Shown here in pieces: positions 25,280 through 34,125 of a DNA stretch of 64,000 nucleotides (position 1 is the first letter of the stretch; each line of letters starts with the position of its first letter). Made by a program: the position numbers and the translations under genes. The stretch covers positions 434,001 to 498,000 of the forward strand of contig NZ_OY764327.1 in NCBI RefSeq assembly GCF_963668385.1, in the 5' to 3' direction. Under the pieces are notes generated by a model. It was not told where the DNA came from. It saw only the letters and a list, made by a program, of their open reading frames with translations, and did no database searches. This stretch comes from an uncultured Carboxylicivirga sp. (GTDB lineage Bacteria > Bacteroidota > Bacteroidia > Bacteroidales > Marinilabiliaceae).

Positions 25280-26788
25280 ATGAAGAAATTACATCTATTT
25301 ATAATCAAAAGTTACCTTGGGCCACTGGCCATGACATTCTTTATATCACTATTTATTTTGGTGATGCAGTTTCTTTGGAAATATGTTGATGACATGGTTG
25401 GTAAAGGGTTAGACACATTGGTGCTAGCCGAATTATTATTTTACGCCACCCTTCAGGTTGTACCTATGGCTCTTCCTTTAGCTATTTTATTGGCTTCGCT
25501 AATGACCTTTGGAAACCTTGGTGAGAACTACGAACTAACAGCTATTAAAGCAGCCGGCGTTTCGCTACCCCGCACCATGAAACCACTTATATACATCACC
25601 ATTTTTATATCAGTTAGTGCTTTTTGGTTCTCGAACAATGTAATGCCGTATGCCAACCTGAAGCTTTATTCACTCTTATACGATGTAAAGCAGGCTAAAC
25701 CTGAATTAGAAATTAAAGAACAGGTATTTTATGATGGTTTTGATAATTTCAGAATTAAGATTGACCACAAAGACAAAGAGACGAATCTGCTTCATAATAT
25801 AATGATTTACGATCATCGTGACAGGTTTAATAAAAACACTAATGTTACAATGGCTGATTCAGGCAGACTTCAGGTATCGAAAGACAAACGTAACATGGTG
25901 CTTACATTAATGGATGGCGTACGTTATGACGAGAAGCAAGGAAACAGTAACAAACGTCTTCGAGACAGAGATCTTCAAAAATTTAGAATTGATCATTTTA
26001 AAGAACAAATTGCCTTAATTGAATTACAAGGTTTAAATTTTGACCGAACCGACGAAAACCTGTTTGCCAATTACGACCGGATGAAAAATCTAAGTCAGTT
26101 AACAACAGATATTGATTCATTTAACATACAGAGAAGCGCTTTTGTAGACAGATTAGCCAAAACCTCTGAGAACTTTTATTTTCAGAATGCCAGGTATGCA
26201 GCCCGACGCAACAAAAAAGATCAGAATCTTTCTTTTATCGATTCGGCCCAGGTACAAAATGCCGATACTCTTTTTGCAGGCTTAACCATTCATCAAAAGA
26301 AAATGGCCATCGAGAGTGCTTTGCGCAAAGCCCGCGATAACAAAAACCAGATGGATGACGAAAAGAGACATATCAACGCACAAGACGGTAAAATACGTAA
26401 ACACACCATTGAAGTACACCGCAAATTTACTCTATCATTTGCCTGCTTTATATTCTTCTTTATTGGGGCACCGTTGGGAGCCATTATCCGAAAAGGAGGA
26501 TTGGGTATGCCCGTTGTAATATCTGTGCTGTTTTTTATTATCTATTACATTATCGATACCATGGGAGGTAAAATGGCACGAGAAGGTATTTGGCCCGTTT
26601 ATCAAGGCATGTGGTTATCATCGGCAGTGTTGTTACCTTTAGGAATATTCTTAACCTATAAATCGGCTACAGACTCAACTCTATTAAACGGAGATGCGTA
26701 TCGAATCTTCTTCCGTAAGTTGTTTAAACGCGAGAAGTATGATTTAACTAACCGATTAGACTCAAAAGAAGACATTAAAACCGACTAA
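25280..26788 (+). CDS. LptF/LptG-family permease (YjgP/YjgQ)
   Basis: 502 residues. Three N-terminal membrane helices (~13-35, ~55-75, ~100-122), a large periplasmic beta-jellyroll-like region (~125-330) and three C-terminal helices (~375-475) make the typical LptF/G fold. Motifs include LPLAILLASLMTFG and FFIGAPLGAIIRKGG. The family forms the ABC-transporter membrane part that extracts lipopolysaccharide from the inner membrane. Only one such gene is here. It is larger than the usual ~360 residues because of an extended mid-region (~210-330), as often seen in Bacteroidota. The ribBA gene follows after 83 bp. Confidence 0.9.
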   Translation: MKKLHLFIIKSYLGPLAMTFFISLFILVMQFLWKYVDDMVGKGLDTLVLAELLFYATLQVVPMALPLAILLASLMTFGNLGENYELTAIKAAGVSLPRTMKPLIYITIFISVSAFWFSNNVMPYANLKLYSLLYDVKQAKPELEIKEQVFYDGFDNFRIKIDHKDKETNLLHNIMIYDHRDRFNKNTNVTMADSGRLQVSKDKRNMVLTLMDGVRYDEKQGNSNKRLRDRDLQKFRIDHFKEQIALIELQGLNFDRTDENLFANYDRMKNLSQLTTDIDSFNIQRSAFVDRLAKTSENFYFQNARYAARRNKKDQNLSFIDSAQVQNADTLFAGLTIHQKKMAIESALRKARDNKNQMDDEKRHINAQDGKIRKHTIEVHRKFTLSFACFIFFFIGAPLGAIIRKGGLGMPVVISVLFFIIYYIIDTMGGKMAREGIWPVYQGMWLSSAVLLPLGIFLTYKSATDSTLLNGDAYRIFFRKLFKREKYDLTNRLDSKEDIKTD

Positions 26789-26825
26789 AAGAGGATTTTC
26801 TTTATTCTGATGCAAATATTTTGAC

Positions 26826-26833
26826 TAATTTTG
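26826..26833 (+). promoter_or_regulatory. -7 element of ribBA
   Basis: TAATTTTG, an exact TAnnTTTG match 38 bp before the ATG. No riboswitch (no FMN element) lies in the short leader. Confidence 0.45.
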
Positions 26834-26871
26834 CACTCTGAAAACGGATTACTCCGATAAAATATTATCTA

Positions 26872-28107
26872 ATGCCAGAAGCTCAGGAATTTAAGTTAAA
26901 CACCATTGAAGAAGCGATTGAAGCAATCAAAAATGGTGAATTGATTATTGTTGTTGATGATGAGGATCGTGAGAACGAAGGCGACTTTATAGCAGCTGCT
27001 GAACTCATTACTCCAGAAAAAGTTAATTTCATGGCAACCCATGGTAGAGGGCTTATTTGTGCGCCTTTAACCGAGGAAAGATGCGAGGAATTAGAACTGG
27101 AATTAATGGTAGGTAAAAATACCTCAAGTCACGAAACTCCTTTTACCGTTTCGGTTGATTTGTTAGGCCATGGATGTACAACAGGTATCTCGGCATCTGA
27201 TCGTTCAAAAACGATTTTTGCGTTGGCCGATCCTGCTACTACTCCTGAAGAATTAGGGCGTCCGGGGCATATATTCCCATTAAAAGCAAAAAACAAAGGC
27301 GTACTTCGAAGAGCCGGACATACCGAAGCGGGTGTTGACCTTGCTCGTTTAGCCGGATTATCGCCTGCTGCTGTTTTGGTTGAGATATTGAACGAAGACG
27401 GCACAATGGCACGCCTTCCTCAATTGGTTGAGATTGCTCAAAAATTCAATCTTAAAATAACTACTATCAGAGACTTGATTGCTTATCGACTTAAGCAAGA
27501 AAGCTTGATTGTAAAAGGTGTTGAAGTGAATTTACCGACTGCTCATGGCGATTTCAGATTCATCCCTTTCAAACAAAAATCCAACGGATTAGAACACATG
27601 GCACTTATTAAAGGTGAGTGGAAAGAAGACGAACCCATATTAGTTCGCGTTCATTCATCATGTGCTACCGGCGACATCTTTGGATCGCTACGCTGCGAAT
27701 GTGGCGAGCAACTTCACAAAGCAATGGAAACCATCGATAAAGAAGGCAAAGGGGTAATTGTATACATGAACCAAGAAGGAAGAGGCATTGGTTTAATGAA
27801 TAAAATTGCAGCCTACAAACTTCAGGAAGAAGGTTTAGACACTGTTGATGCCAACACCGAGTTAGGTTTTGATGCCGACGAGCGTGATTATGGTGTGGGT
27901 GCGTCTATATTACGTGAGTTAGGTATACGCAAAATGCGTTTAATGTCTAACAACCCCATTAAACGAATTGGACTCGAAGGATACGGGCTTGAGGTAGTAG
28001 AGAATGTGCCTATTGAGGTTAAACCCAATGTGCATAACGAATTTTACATGAAAACAAAGCAAGAACGAATGGGACACAACCTGCAGTTCTTCAAGTATAA
28101 AAAATAA
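26872..28107 (+). CDS. ribBA: Bifunctional 3,4-DHBP synthase / GTP cyclohydrolase II
   Basis: 411 residues. The N-terminal RibB domain (~1-205) has the acidic metal loop [11 protein letters not shown] and the active-site [15 protein letters not shown]. The C-terminal RibA domain (~210-400) has the zinc cysteines in [15 protein letters not shown] and GRGIGLMNK. Both catalytic sets look intact. Together they start both branches of riboflavin synthesis, from ribulose 5-phosphate and from GTP. It is a single gene with its own promoter and terminator; no other rib gene is nearby. Confidence 0.97.
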   Translation: MPEAQEFKLNTIEEAIEAIKNGELIIVVDDEDRENEGDFIAAAELITPEKVNFMATHGRGLICAPLTEERCEELELELMVGKNTSSHETPFTVSVDLLGHGCTTGISASDRSKTIFALADPATTPEELGRPGHIFPLKAKNKGVLRRAGHTEAGVDLARLAGLSPAAVLVEILNEDGTMARLPQLVEIAQKFNLKITTIRDLIAYRLKQESLIVKGVEVNLPTAHGDFRFIPFKQKSNGLEHMALIKGEWKEDEPILVRVHSSCATGDIFGSLRCECGEQLHKAMETIDKEGKGVIVYMNQEGRGIGLMNKIAAYKLQEEGLDTVDANTELGFDADERDYGVGASILRELGIRKMRLMSNNPIKRIGLEGYGLEVVENVPIEVKPNVHNEFYMKTKQERMGHNLQFFKYKK

Positions 28108-28110
28108 TTA

Positions 28111-28134
28111 AAGGAGGCTTAGCCTCCTTTTTTT
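28111..28134 (+). terminator. Terminator of ribBA
   Basis: AAGGAGGC-TTA-GCCTCCTT stem followed by T-run, directly after the ribBA stop. Confidence 0.9.
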
Positions 28135-28182
28135 TATTGATTTCAACTCAAGATTAAAAACATATTTATCTCAAGTGTGTTT

Positions 28183-28292
28183 AAGTAATAGTTCCGGTGG
28201 GTGCTGTTACTTATTTTGCGGTCGAGTAATATGTGTTTATATAAAGTTAGATGGGTGAATGAAGGACTTTAAACACAGTAGGACCCACTGGT
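28183..28292 (+). ncRNA. Candidate pseudoknotted RNA element
   Basis: Three pairings fold this 110-nt stretch: AAGTAATAG/CTGTTACTT (28183-28191 with 28204-28212), GTGTTT+AAAGT with ACTTT+AAACAC (28233-28247 with 28266-28276), and CCGGTGGGT in the loop of the first hairpin with ACCCACTGG (28194-28202 with 28283-28291), which makes a pseudoknot. The two non-Watson-Crick pairs are G-U on the plus strand but A-C on the minus strand, which favours a plus-strand RNA. No clear promoter or terminator frames it. It could also be a palindromic repeat. No known family recognised. Confidence 0.45.
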
Positions 28293-28297
28293 TCATT

Positions 28298-29380
28298 TTA
28301 CACCTGATGAATGACACCCGAACAAGAGTTTTTAAGAGCTCCGGTAACACTTGACCAACAATTATCTTCGCAACGCAAACGCAACACTCCTAACAAAGCA
28401 AAAATTAAAGCTTCTTTAAAATCAATAAGGTCAGTATCCGGAATCTCCACATGGTGCTGTAAGCGATTTCTAATTAACCCCATTAAAAACGAGTTATTAA
28501 CACCCCCTCCGGTAAACAACACATTGCCCTGAGGATACTTATTTAAATCTTTACTCAAAACAAAAGACACGTGCTCATAATAAGTACGTATTACATCTTC
28601 CAAGGTATCATCAGAATACTTGTCTAAAACAGGCCATAATACTTTATCGACCCACTCTTGCCCCAACGACTTAGGAGCCTTTTGTTGATAATAATCCAAT
28701 TCGTTCAACTTAGCCAGCAACATGGGTTTTACCACTCCCTTTCGTCCTAAACCCCCATCTTCATCAAATGCTTTACCTGTATATTGAGCCAACTTATTCA
28801 ACACAAAATTAACAGCACATACATCCCAGGCTATTCGCTGTTGATCCATCATTACCGACACATTTGCAAAACCTCCCAAATTAACGCAGGCCGCATAATT
28901 ACCAAACAACAAATGATCGCCTACCGGAACCAACGGAGCCCCTTGTCCGCCTAAACAAATATCGAGCGAACGAAAATCGCTGATGGTTGTAATACCTGCA
29001 GCGGCGGCCAGACTTGCTCCATCACCCAACTGAAAATTCATTTGATTCCAGGGTTCGTGAAAGATAGTATGCCCATGCGATGCAATCAATTCGGGTTGTA
29101 CCCCTTCCTCGTCAATAAATACTTTTACTTGCTGCCCCAGCCACTTACCATAATCGCGATGCAACTGCATTAAAGCAGCGCCACTCAAATGATAAGCCTC
29201 GCGCAAACGCGTTTCCCACTCTGATGAATACGGAATAGTAGCTGTTTTTATAAACGAATAACTCCATTTTTGATGGTTTATGCTTAAATTACATAACACT
29301 ATATCAAGGCCATCCAGCGAGGTGCCCGACATAAGACCAACACAACAATAGGTTTTATTAATTTGTTTAATCATACACAT
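28298..29380 (-). CDS. anmK: Anhydro-N-acetylmuramic acid kinase
   Basis: 360 residues, normal length. The ASKHA-fold phosphate loop is visible (VGLMSGTSLDGLD), with GHTIFHEP, CVNLGGFANVS and a C-terminal FTGGGVNN. The enzyme phosphorylates 1,6-anhydro-MurNAc from peptidoglycan turnover to MurNAc-6-phosphate. The first Met (29380) is followed by a second two codons later; either could start. It is monocistronic and divergent from the dihydroorotate-dehydrogenase-like gene. Confidence 0.95.
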   Translation of the reverse strand: MCMIKQINKTYCCVGLMSGTSLDGLDIVLCNLSINHQKWSYSFIKTATIPYSSEWETRLREAYHLSGAALMQLHRDYGKWLGQQVKVFIDEEGVQPELIASHGHTIFHEPWNQMNFQLGDGASLAAAAGITTISDFRSLDICLGGQGAPLVPVGDHLLFGNYAACVNLGGFANVSVMMDQQRIAWDVCAVNFVLNKLAQYTGKAFDEDGGLGRKGVVKPMLLAKLNELDYYQQKAPKSLGQEWVDKVLWPVLDKYSDDTLEDVIRTYYEHVSFVLSKDLNKYPQGNVLFTGGGVNNSFLMGLIRNRLQHHVEIPDTDLIDFKEALIFALLGVLRLRCEDNCWSSVTGALKNSCSGVIHQV

Positions 29381-29450
29381 GAATTCAACAACGATAACAC
29401 AGTAAGTAAATATAATTAATTCACCCTTTAATCACGAAAAATTCTAACAA

Positions 29451-30437
29451 ATGCCAGACATTTCAACAAGCTACATGGGACTTCGGTTAAAAAGTCCGAT
29501 AATCGCAGCCAGTTCAGGTTTAACCAACTCGCTGGAAGATATTCTGAAATTAGAACAAGCCGGAGCAGGCGCAATTGTGCTAAAATCGTTATTTGAGGAA
29601 GAGATTATTACCGAAATGGACAAGCAATTAACCAAAATGCATTCGGAAAATTACCTCTACCCCGAAACCATGGATTTTTATGAAGATTATGATGTAGATG
29701 ACACTTTAACCGGTTACCTCAAACTAATTAACGATGCTAAACGCGAAACAAGCCTACCAATAATTGCAAGCATCAACTGTATAACAGCTCACAACTGGCC
29801 CTATTTTGCCAAGTCGTTGGAAGATGCAGGAGCCGATGCACTGGAATTAAACATTTCGGTTTCGCCCGACGATATGGAGCAATCGCCTCAGCACTTCGAA
29901 AATACCTATTTTGATATTGTAAAAACCGTGCTAAACGAAGTAAAAATGCCGGTATCCATCAAAATAAGCCATTACTTTACCAACCTTGGTGGTATGATTA
30001 AAAAACTATCGGAAACCGGCATTGCCGGATTGGTTCTTTTCAATCGCTTTTACTCGCCCGATATTGATGCCGACAGCCTGGAGGTAATACCCACGCATAT
30101 TTTCAGCGAAGAAAAAGAATACGTTATGCCCCTTAGGTGGATTGCCATTACATCTGATAAAGTTAAATGCGATTTGGCAGCAACTACCGGCATACACAAT
30201 TCAAATACCATCATAAAAATGCTTTTGGCAGGTGCCACAACCGTTCAAATAGCCAGTACGCTTTACAAAAATGGAATTGAAACCATTGAACGATTGAATC
30301 GCGAAATTGAAAATTGGATGACTAAAAAAGAGTTTGAAACCATTGATCAGTTCCGCGGAATACTTAGCCAGGGTAAAGTAAAAAATCCGGCAGGATACTT
30401 CCGCCTGCAGTTTATGAAACACTTTAGTAACAAATAA
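29451..30437 (+). CDS. Dihydroorotate dehydrogenase-like flavoprotein
   Basis: 328 residues with a DHODH-type TIM barrel: N-terminal LKSPIIAASSGLTNSLEDI, central DALELNISV and PVSIKISH, and C-terminal GATTVQIASTLYKNG. It is close to PyrD in fold, but many Bacteroidota carry this paralogue beside a true pyrD and its reaction is not established. No partner PyrK is nearby, and the catalytic Cys/Ser loop could not be judged. Ends in a strong terminator. Confidence 0.85.
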   Translation: MPDISTSYMGLRLKSPIIAASSGLTNSLEDILKLEQAGAGAIVLKSLFEEEIITEMDKQLTKMHSENYLYPETMDFYEDYDVDDTLTGYLKLINDAKRETSLPIIASINCITAHNWPYFAKSLEDAGADALELNISVSPDDMEQSPQHFENTYFDIVKTVLNEVKMPVSIKISHYFTNLGGMIKKLSETGIAGLVLFNRFYSPDIDADSLEVIPTHIFSEEKEYVMPLRWIAITSDKVKCDLAATTGIHNSNTIIKMLLAGATTVQIASTLYKNGIETIERLNREIENWMTKKEFETIDQFRGILSQGKVKNPAGYFRLQFMKHFSNK

Positions 30438-30444
30438 AACCTTT

Positions 30445-30470
30445 AAACCGGAGCATCTCTCCGGTTTTGT
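30445..30470 (+). terminator. Terminator of the DHODH-like gene
   Basis: Stem AAACCGGAG/CTCCGGTTT (loop CATCT) followed by TGTTTTT. Confidence 0.85.
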
Positions 30471-30550
30471 TTTTAATATCACCCTTATCCAACCGTTTCA
30501 TCATTTGCATACCCACCCATTTACCTGCCTATTTCTTAAGCCAAATCATT

Positions 30551-30836
30551 ATCAACACCCACACTACAATTATTAACAATATCAACCACCCTTATTAACA
30601 CATTCAGATCAATTACCAACATCGCACACACAGATATTAACAACCTAAAGAATACCATCAACACCTTCAGTATCTTTATCAACAATGCAAGTATACTTGC
30701 CAACACACTTAGTGTGTTTATCAACACCTTAAGTGTAGTTACCAACACATCTAGCATGGCAATCAACACCTCCAGTATAGTTATCAACACCTTAAGTGCA
30801 CTCAAAAACACCTTCAGTACGCTTATCAACAAATAA
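30551..30836. repeat. 21-bp degenerate minisatellite, about 13 copies
   Basis: Units of 21 bp begin at 30551, 30572 (22 bp), 30594, 30615, 30636, 30657, 30678, 30699, 30720, 30741, 30762, 30783 and 30804; a broken copy follows from 30825. A typical unit is ATCAACACCTTAAGTGTAGTT-like; the first nine bases (ATCAACACC) are best kept. Because 21 is a multiple of three, frames on both strands stay open. The plus reading gives heptads such as INTLSVV, the minus reading gives LKVLITI-like heptads. Neither has a convincing start, so I do not call a gene. It lies between the terminator of the DHODH-like gene and the DUF5522 gene. Confidence 0.85.
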
Positions 30837-31067
30837 TAATTAAACACTAAATTTATTATTACCTGCACTTTAAGCCTTTACATTTACACTTAGCTTATTA
30901 TCACACATACCGAACAATACCATACATCGTTCGATAAAAAAATTGAATTAACAAAACTCATTTTTACAATAGAACAAGAGATATACAAACTAACAATACC
31001 CTAAAACACTTTTTTTTATTGCTATCATTTAAATAATTTCGCAAATTCAATCACATAGAAACAAAGT

Positions 31068-31256
31068 ATGTACATCGACGACTCATACAAAGCCAATCCG
31101 CTAAAGGAAGGCGAAGATTATTATATGGATCCCAAAGGCTATCGGGTTATGACAGCCAAGTACTTAACCGAACGAGGCTATTGCTGTGGTAGCGGCTGCA
31201 GACACTGCCCCTATTTTCCGCCTCATCAAAAAGGCAATACCGAATTAAAAGAATAA
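31068..31256 (+). CDS. DUF5522 small cysteine-rich protein
   Basis: 62 residues. The C-terminal motif GYCCGSGCRHCPY with four Cys is diagnostic of the DUF5522 family of short bacterial proteins; it may bind a metal. No function is known. It sits 9 bp before fmt on the same strand and is clearly in an operon with it. A near-match -7 element (TAATTTCG) lies about 30 bp upstream of the start. Confidence 0.9.
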   Translation: MYIDDSYKANPLKEGEDYYMDPKGYRVMTAKYLTERGYCCGSGCRHCPYFPPHQKGNTELKE

Positions 31257-31265
31257 CAGTTAGCA

Positions 31266-32231
31266 ATGGAAAACAAAAACGTACGCATTGTATTTATGGG
31301 CACCCCCGATTTTGCGGTGGAAAGCCTAAAAGCATTGGTTGAAAACAAATATAACGTAGTGGGTGTGATTACAGCACCCGATCGTCCGGCCGGAAGAGGC
31401 CAAAAACTAAAACAATCGCCCGTAAAAGAATATGCTGTTGAAGTAGGATTACCTGTGCTTCAACCCGAAAAGCTTAAAAACGAAGAGTTTTTAAACGAAT
31501 TACGCGCACTTAAAGCCGACCTACAAGTAATTGTAGCCTTTAGAATGTTGCCTGAGGTGGTATGGAACATGCCTCGCCTGGGATCGTTAAACCTTCATGG
31601 CTCACTACTGCCTCAGTACAGAGGTGCCGCTCCTATTAACTGGGCTGTTATCAATGGCGATAAAAAAACAGGTGTTACCACCTTCTTTTTACAACACGAA
31701 ATTGATACCGGCAACATTATTATGCAAGAAGAGATGCCCATAACCGAGGACGATACGGCCGGTACTGTGCACGATAAAATGATGGTACTGGGCGCACAGG
31801 TAGTACTAAAAACCATGGAAGCCATTCATAATAACGAAGTAAAAGCCATTCCTCAGAATGAGTTTTCGGACGATACAGTACTTCGCCCCGCTCCAAAAAT
31901 TTTTAAAGACGATTGTAAAATCGACTGGAATCAAGCATCGGAGGCAATCAACAATAAAATTCGTGGATTATCGCCTTATCCAACCGCCTGGACAGAGCTG
32001 GAAATGGAGAATGGAAAAATCATCAGCACCAAAATTTTTAGTGCACAAATAAGTAAGCACGAACAACTGGCTCCGGGTGCTTTCGAAAGCGATAACAAAA
32101 CTTACATAGCCATTGGCACTGCCGATAAAACCATTCGAATAACCGATATTCAGCTGGCCGGCAAAAAAAGAATGCTTACCGAAGATTTATTACGAGGGTT
32201 TGACACCACTCAGATAAAAGGTAGTTTATAA
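31266..32231 (+). CDS. fmt: Methionyl-tRNA formyltransferase
   Basis: 321 residues, normal length. N-terminal formyltransferase domain with FMGTPDFAVESL, the catalytic Asn/His in LNLHGSLLPQYRG and Asp in HEIDTGNI. The C-terminal tRNA-binding domain follows from ~205 (INNKIRGLSPYPTAW). It formylates the initiator Met-tRNA for translation start. It follows the DUF5522 gene after 9 bp. Confidence 0.97.
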   Translation: MENKNVRIVFMGTPDFAVESLKALVENKYNVVGVITAPDRPAGRGQKLKQSPVKEYAVEVGLPVLQPEKLKNEEFLNELRALKADLQVIVAFRMLPEVVWNMPRLGSLNLHGSLLPQYRGAAPINWAVINGDKKTGVTTFFLQHEIDTGNIIMQEEMPITEDDTAGTVHDKMMVLGAQVVLKTMEAIHNNEVKAIPQNEFSDDTVLRPAPKIFKDDCKIDWNQASEAINNKIRGLSPYPTAWTELEMENGKIISTKIFSAQISKHEQLAPGAFESDNKTYIAIGTADKTIRITDIQLAGKKRMLTEDLLRGFDTTQIKGSL

Positions 32232-32279
32232 CTGTCTTCCTATTGATGCAAATCAAGATTGTTTAACACACACAAATAC

Positions 32280-32319
32280 AAAGGTCGCAAACCATAACAA
32301 TACTAGTTTGCGACCTTTT
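32280..32319 (+). terminator. Terminator of fmt
   Basis: Perfect 13-bp stem AAAGGTCGCAAAC/GTTTGCGACCTTT with a 13-nt loop; T-rich on both sides, so possibly bidirectional. Confidence 0.85.
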
Positions 32320-32383
32320 CTATTTTCTGGCATCTTAAAGCTTTTGTTTTTAATTTCGAATCCCCCACTTTTTCCAATAAAAA

Positions 32384-32402
32384 AACCGGAGATCAATCCG
32401 GT
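32384..32402 (-). terminator. Terminator of the glucosaminidase gene
   Basis: Stem AACCGGA/TCCGGTT, followed on the minus strand by seven T, 22 bp past the stop. Confidence 0.85.
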
Positions 32403-32424
32403 TCTTCAACAACAATAACTTATT

Positions 32425-33363
32425 CTATTTCTTTTTTCGTCGCAAGTTAAGTTTATCGCCTGCTTTAAGCTTTGCATTTTCGCTTAAGCCATTAAACCTC
32501 ATCAGTTTTTTTAACTTAACCCCATATTTTTGCGAAATATAATGCAGGGTTTCACCTTCTTTTACCGTATGAACCTCGTGCTTACGATAGGCTTTTCCTT
32601 TTTTAGCTTGAATATATAAATAGCGATACTTACTAATATCGGCACCCTTTTTAATATCGTTATACTTATACAATTCCCAATCGCGCAAACCAAACTCTTT
32701 CGCAATTGCTTCAAACGAATCGCCTTCTTCGGTACGGATGTATTTTACCCCATTATTATAATCGGGCACGTGAGTATTATACGGACTAATGACAAAATTA
32801 TCGTTTCCACTCACTTGATTTTTACCATCCTTACGCGTCCATTGAGCATCCTCATCGAGCAAATACAATTTATAATCTTCAATAATTTTAATTAAACGAT
32901 GAGCATAATTAGGATCGGTGGCATAACCCGCCTTTTTTAATCCTTTAGACCAACCTTTGTAATCGGTAGGTTTTAAATCGAACAACGAAGCATAACGCTG
33001 CTTACCCGTTAAAAAATCGGAGTGATCGATGTACGATTCATATACCGTATTGTATTTTCTAAAGCACTCGTTACGGCGATCATCATCGTGATACACTTTT
33101 TTTCCATTCCACTCGCCATGACATTTTATACCAAAGTGGTTATTTGATTTACGAGCCAGCGTACTATTACCACTACCCGATTCTAAAATACCCTGAGCCA
33201 TAGTAATACTAGCCGGAATGCCAGTTCGCTTTCTTTCTTTAATAGCTAAATCTTTATAAAGCTCAATATAATCGGTAGTTGAATATTTTTTAGCTGACTG
33301 AGCTTCAACAGATAAAATATTAAATGTTAAAACCGTTATTAAAAAAAGCGAAATTCGAATCAT
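32425..33363 (-). CDS. Secreted glucosaminidase with two LysM domains
   Basis: 312 residues. Signal peptide (~1-21, VEAQSA). The FlgJ/LytD-type glucosaminidase domain spans ~28-170, with the catalytic Glu in GILESGSGNS and the NNHFGIKCH and KKAGYATDPNYA motifs. Two LysM domains follow (~205-250 and ~265-310; VKEGETLHYISQKYG, FNGLSENAKLKAGD). It would cut GlcNAc-MurNAc bonds of peptidoglycan during growth or daughter-cell separation. Monocistronic. Confidence 0.93.
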   Translation of the reverse strand: MIRISLFLITVLTFNILSVEAQSAKKYSTTDYIELYKDLAIKERKRTGIPASITMAQGILESGSGNSTLARKSNNHFGIKCHGEWNGKKVYHDDDRRNECFRKYNTVYESYIDHSDFLTGKQRYASLFDLKPTDYKGWSKGLKKAGYATDPNYAHRLIKIIEDYKLYLLDEDAQWTRKDGKNQVSGNDNFVISPYNTHVPDYNNGVKYIRTEEGDSFEAIAKEFGLRDWELYKYNDIKKGADISKYRYLYIQAKKGKAYRKHEVHTVKEGETLHYISQKYGVKLKKLMRFNGLSENAKLKAGDKLNLRRKKK

Positions 33364-33502
33364 TTGGTAAAATTTATTTACATTTCAAGGCTTGGCACCG
33401 GACAAAGATAAAAATTTAGCTTAGCAGGTAAATAGTTAAGCTTTAAAAACAATATTGTAATTTTAAAAACGTAGATTTTTAAGAAAACATATAAATTGCA
33501 GA

Positions 33503-33590
33503 CGTAAAAAAGAAACATTTACGATATGTAAGAAACTTTTCTTACCATATTATTTAGTAAGATGATAGCCACAAACTCATTATCATCTTA
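33503..33590. other. Three successive hairpins upstream of cdd
   Basis: CGTAAA/TTTACG (33503-33523), GTAAGAA/TTCTTAC extended by ATAT/ATAT (33524-33550) and a perfect TAAGATGATA/TATCATCTTA with 13-nt loop (33558-33590) follow one another. They end 36 bp before the cdd start. They may be a structured 5' leader of cdd or regulator sites between the two divergent genes. Confidence 0.4.
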
Positions 33591-33626
33591 ATTTAAAACA
33601 CACAAAAGGAACAACAACTGTATTAG

Positions 33627-34121
33627 ATGAAAAATTTTAATATCAATACCAATATCACTGTTTTTGAAACACCATCGGAATTAGCAACAGCCGATCAGGA
33701 ATTAGTAGAAGCAGCCAAAGAAGCTTGTTTAAATGCTTATGCACCCTACTCACGCTTTAGCGTAGGCGCGGCCATCCGATTGGCCAATGGAGTAATTGTA
33801 AAAGGAAACAATCAAGAGAATGCTGCCTATCCGTCGGGATTGTGCGCCGAACGCGTAGCAATGTTTTACGCCAACTCTAAATACCCCGATGTAGCAGTGA
33901 CAGGTATTGCCGTAATAGCCATGAATGATGATGGAGTAATCAAAAACCCAATTGCTCCATGCGGCTCATGTCGACAGGTATTGCTGGAAACAGAATTACG
34001 CATGAAGCAAGAATTTTATATTTTACTAATAGGAGCAACCGAAGTGTACAAAATCGACAGCTCAGCTGCATTATTACCTTTGTCGTTTACCGGCGAAGGA
34101 TTAAAAAGTAAAAAGCCCTAA
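33627..34121 (+). CDS. cdd: Cytidine deaminase
   Basis: 164 residues, slightly longer than the usual ~130 because of an N-terminal extension (~1-25). Homotetrameric type: zinc ligands in CAERVA and PCGSCRQV, with the catalytic Glu in CAER and the substrate loop VGAAIRL...NQENAAYPSG. It turns cytidine and deoxycytidine into uridines in pyrimidine salvage. It converges with rluA-like gene 34126 with only 4 bp between the stop codons. Confidence 0.95.
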   Translation: MKNFNINTNITVFETPSELATADQELVEAAKEACLNAYAPYSRFSVGAAIRLANGVIVKGNNQENAAYPSGLCAERVAMFYANSKYPDVAVTGIAVIAMNDDGVIKNPIAPCGSCRQVLLETELRMKQEFYILLIGATEVYKIDSSAALLPLSFTGEGLKSKKP

Positions 34122-34125
34122 GGGG

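Noticed and set aside
28304..28310. Hammerhead-like CTGATGA next to the structured element
   Set aside because: It lies in the last codons of anmK read on the other strand, and no GAAA core or matching stems are present.
30536..30868. 110-codon minus-strand frame of leucine-rich heptads
   Set aside because: It is produced by the 21-bp repeat, starts with a GTG without ribosome site, and the plus strand is equally open.
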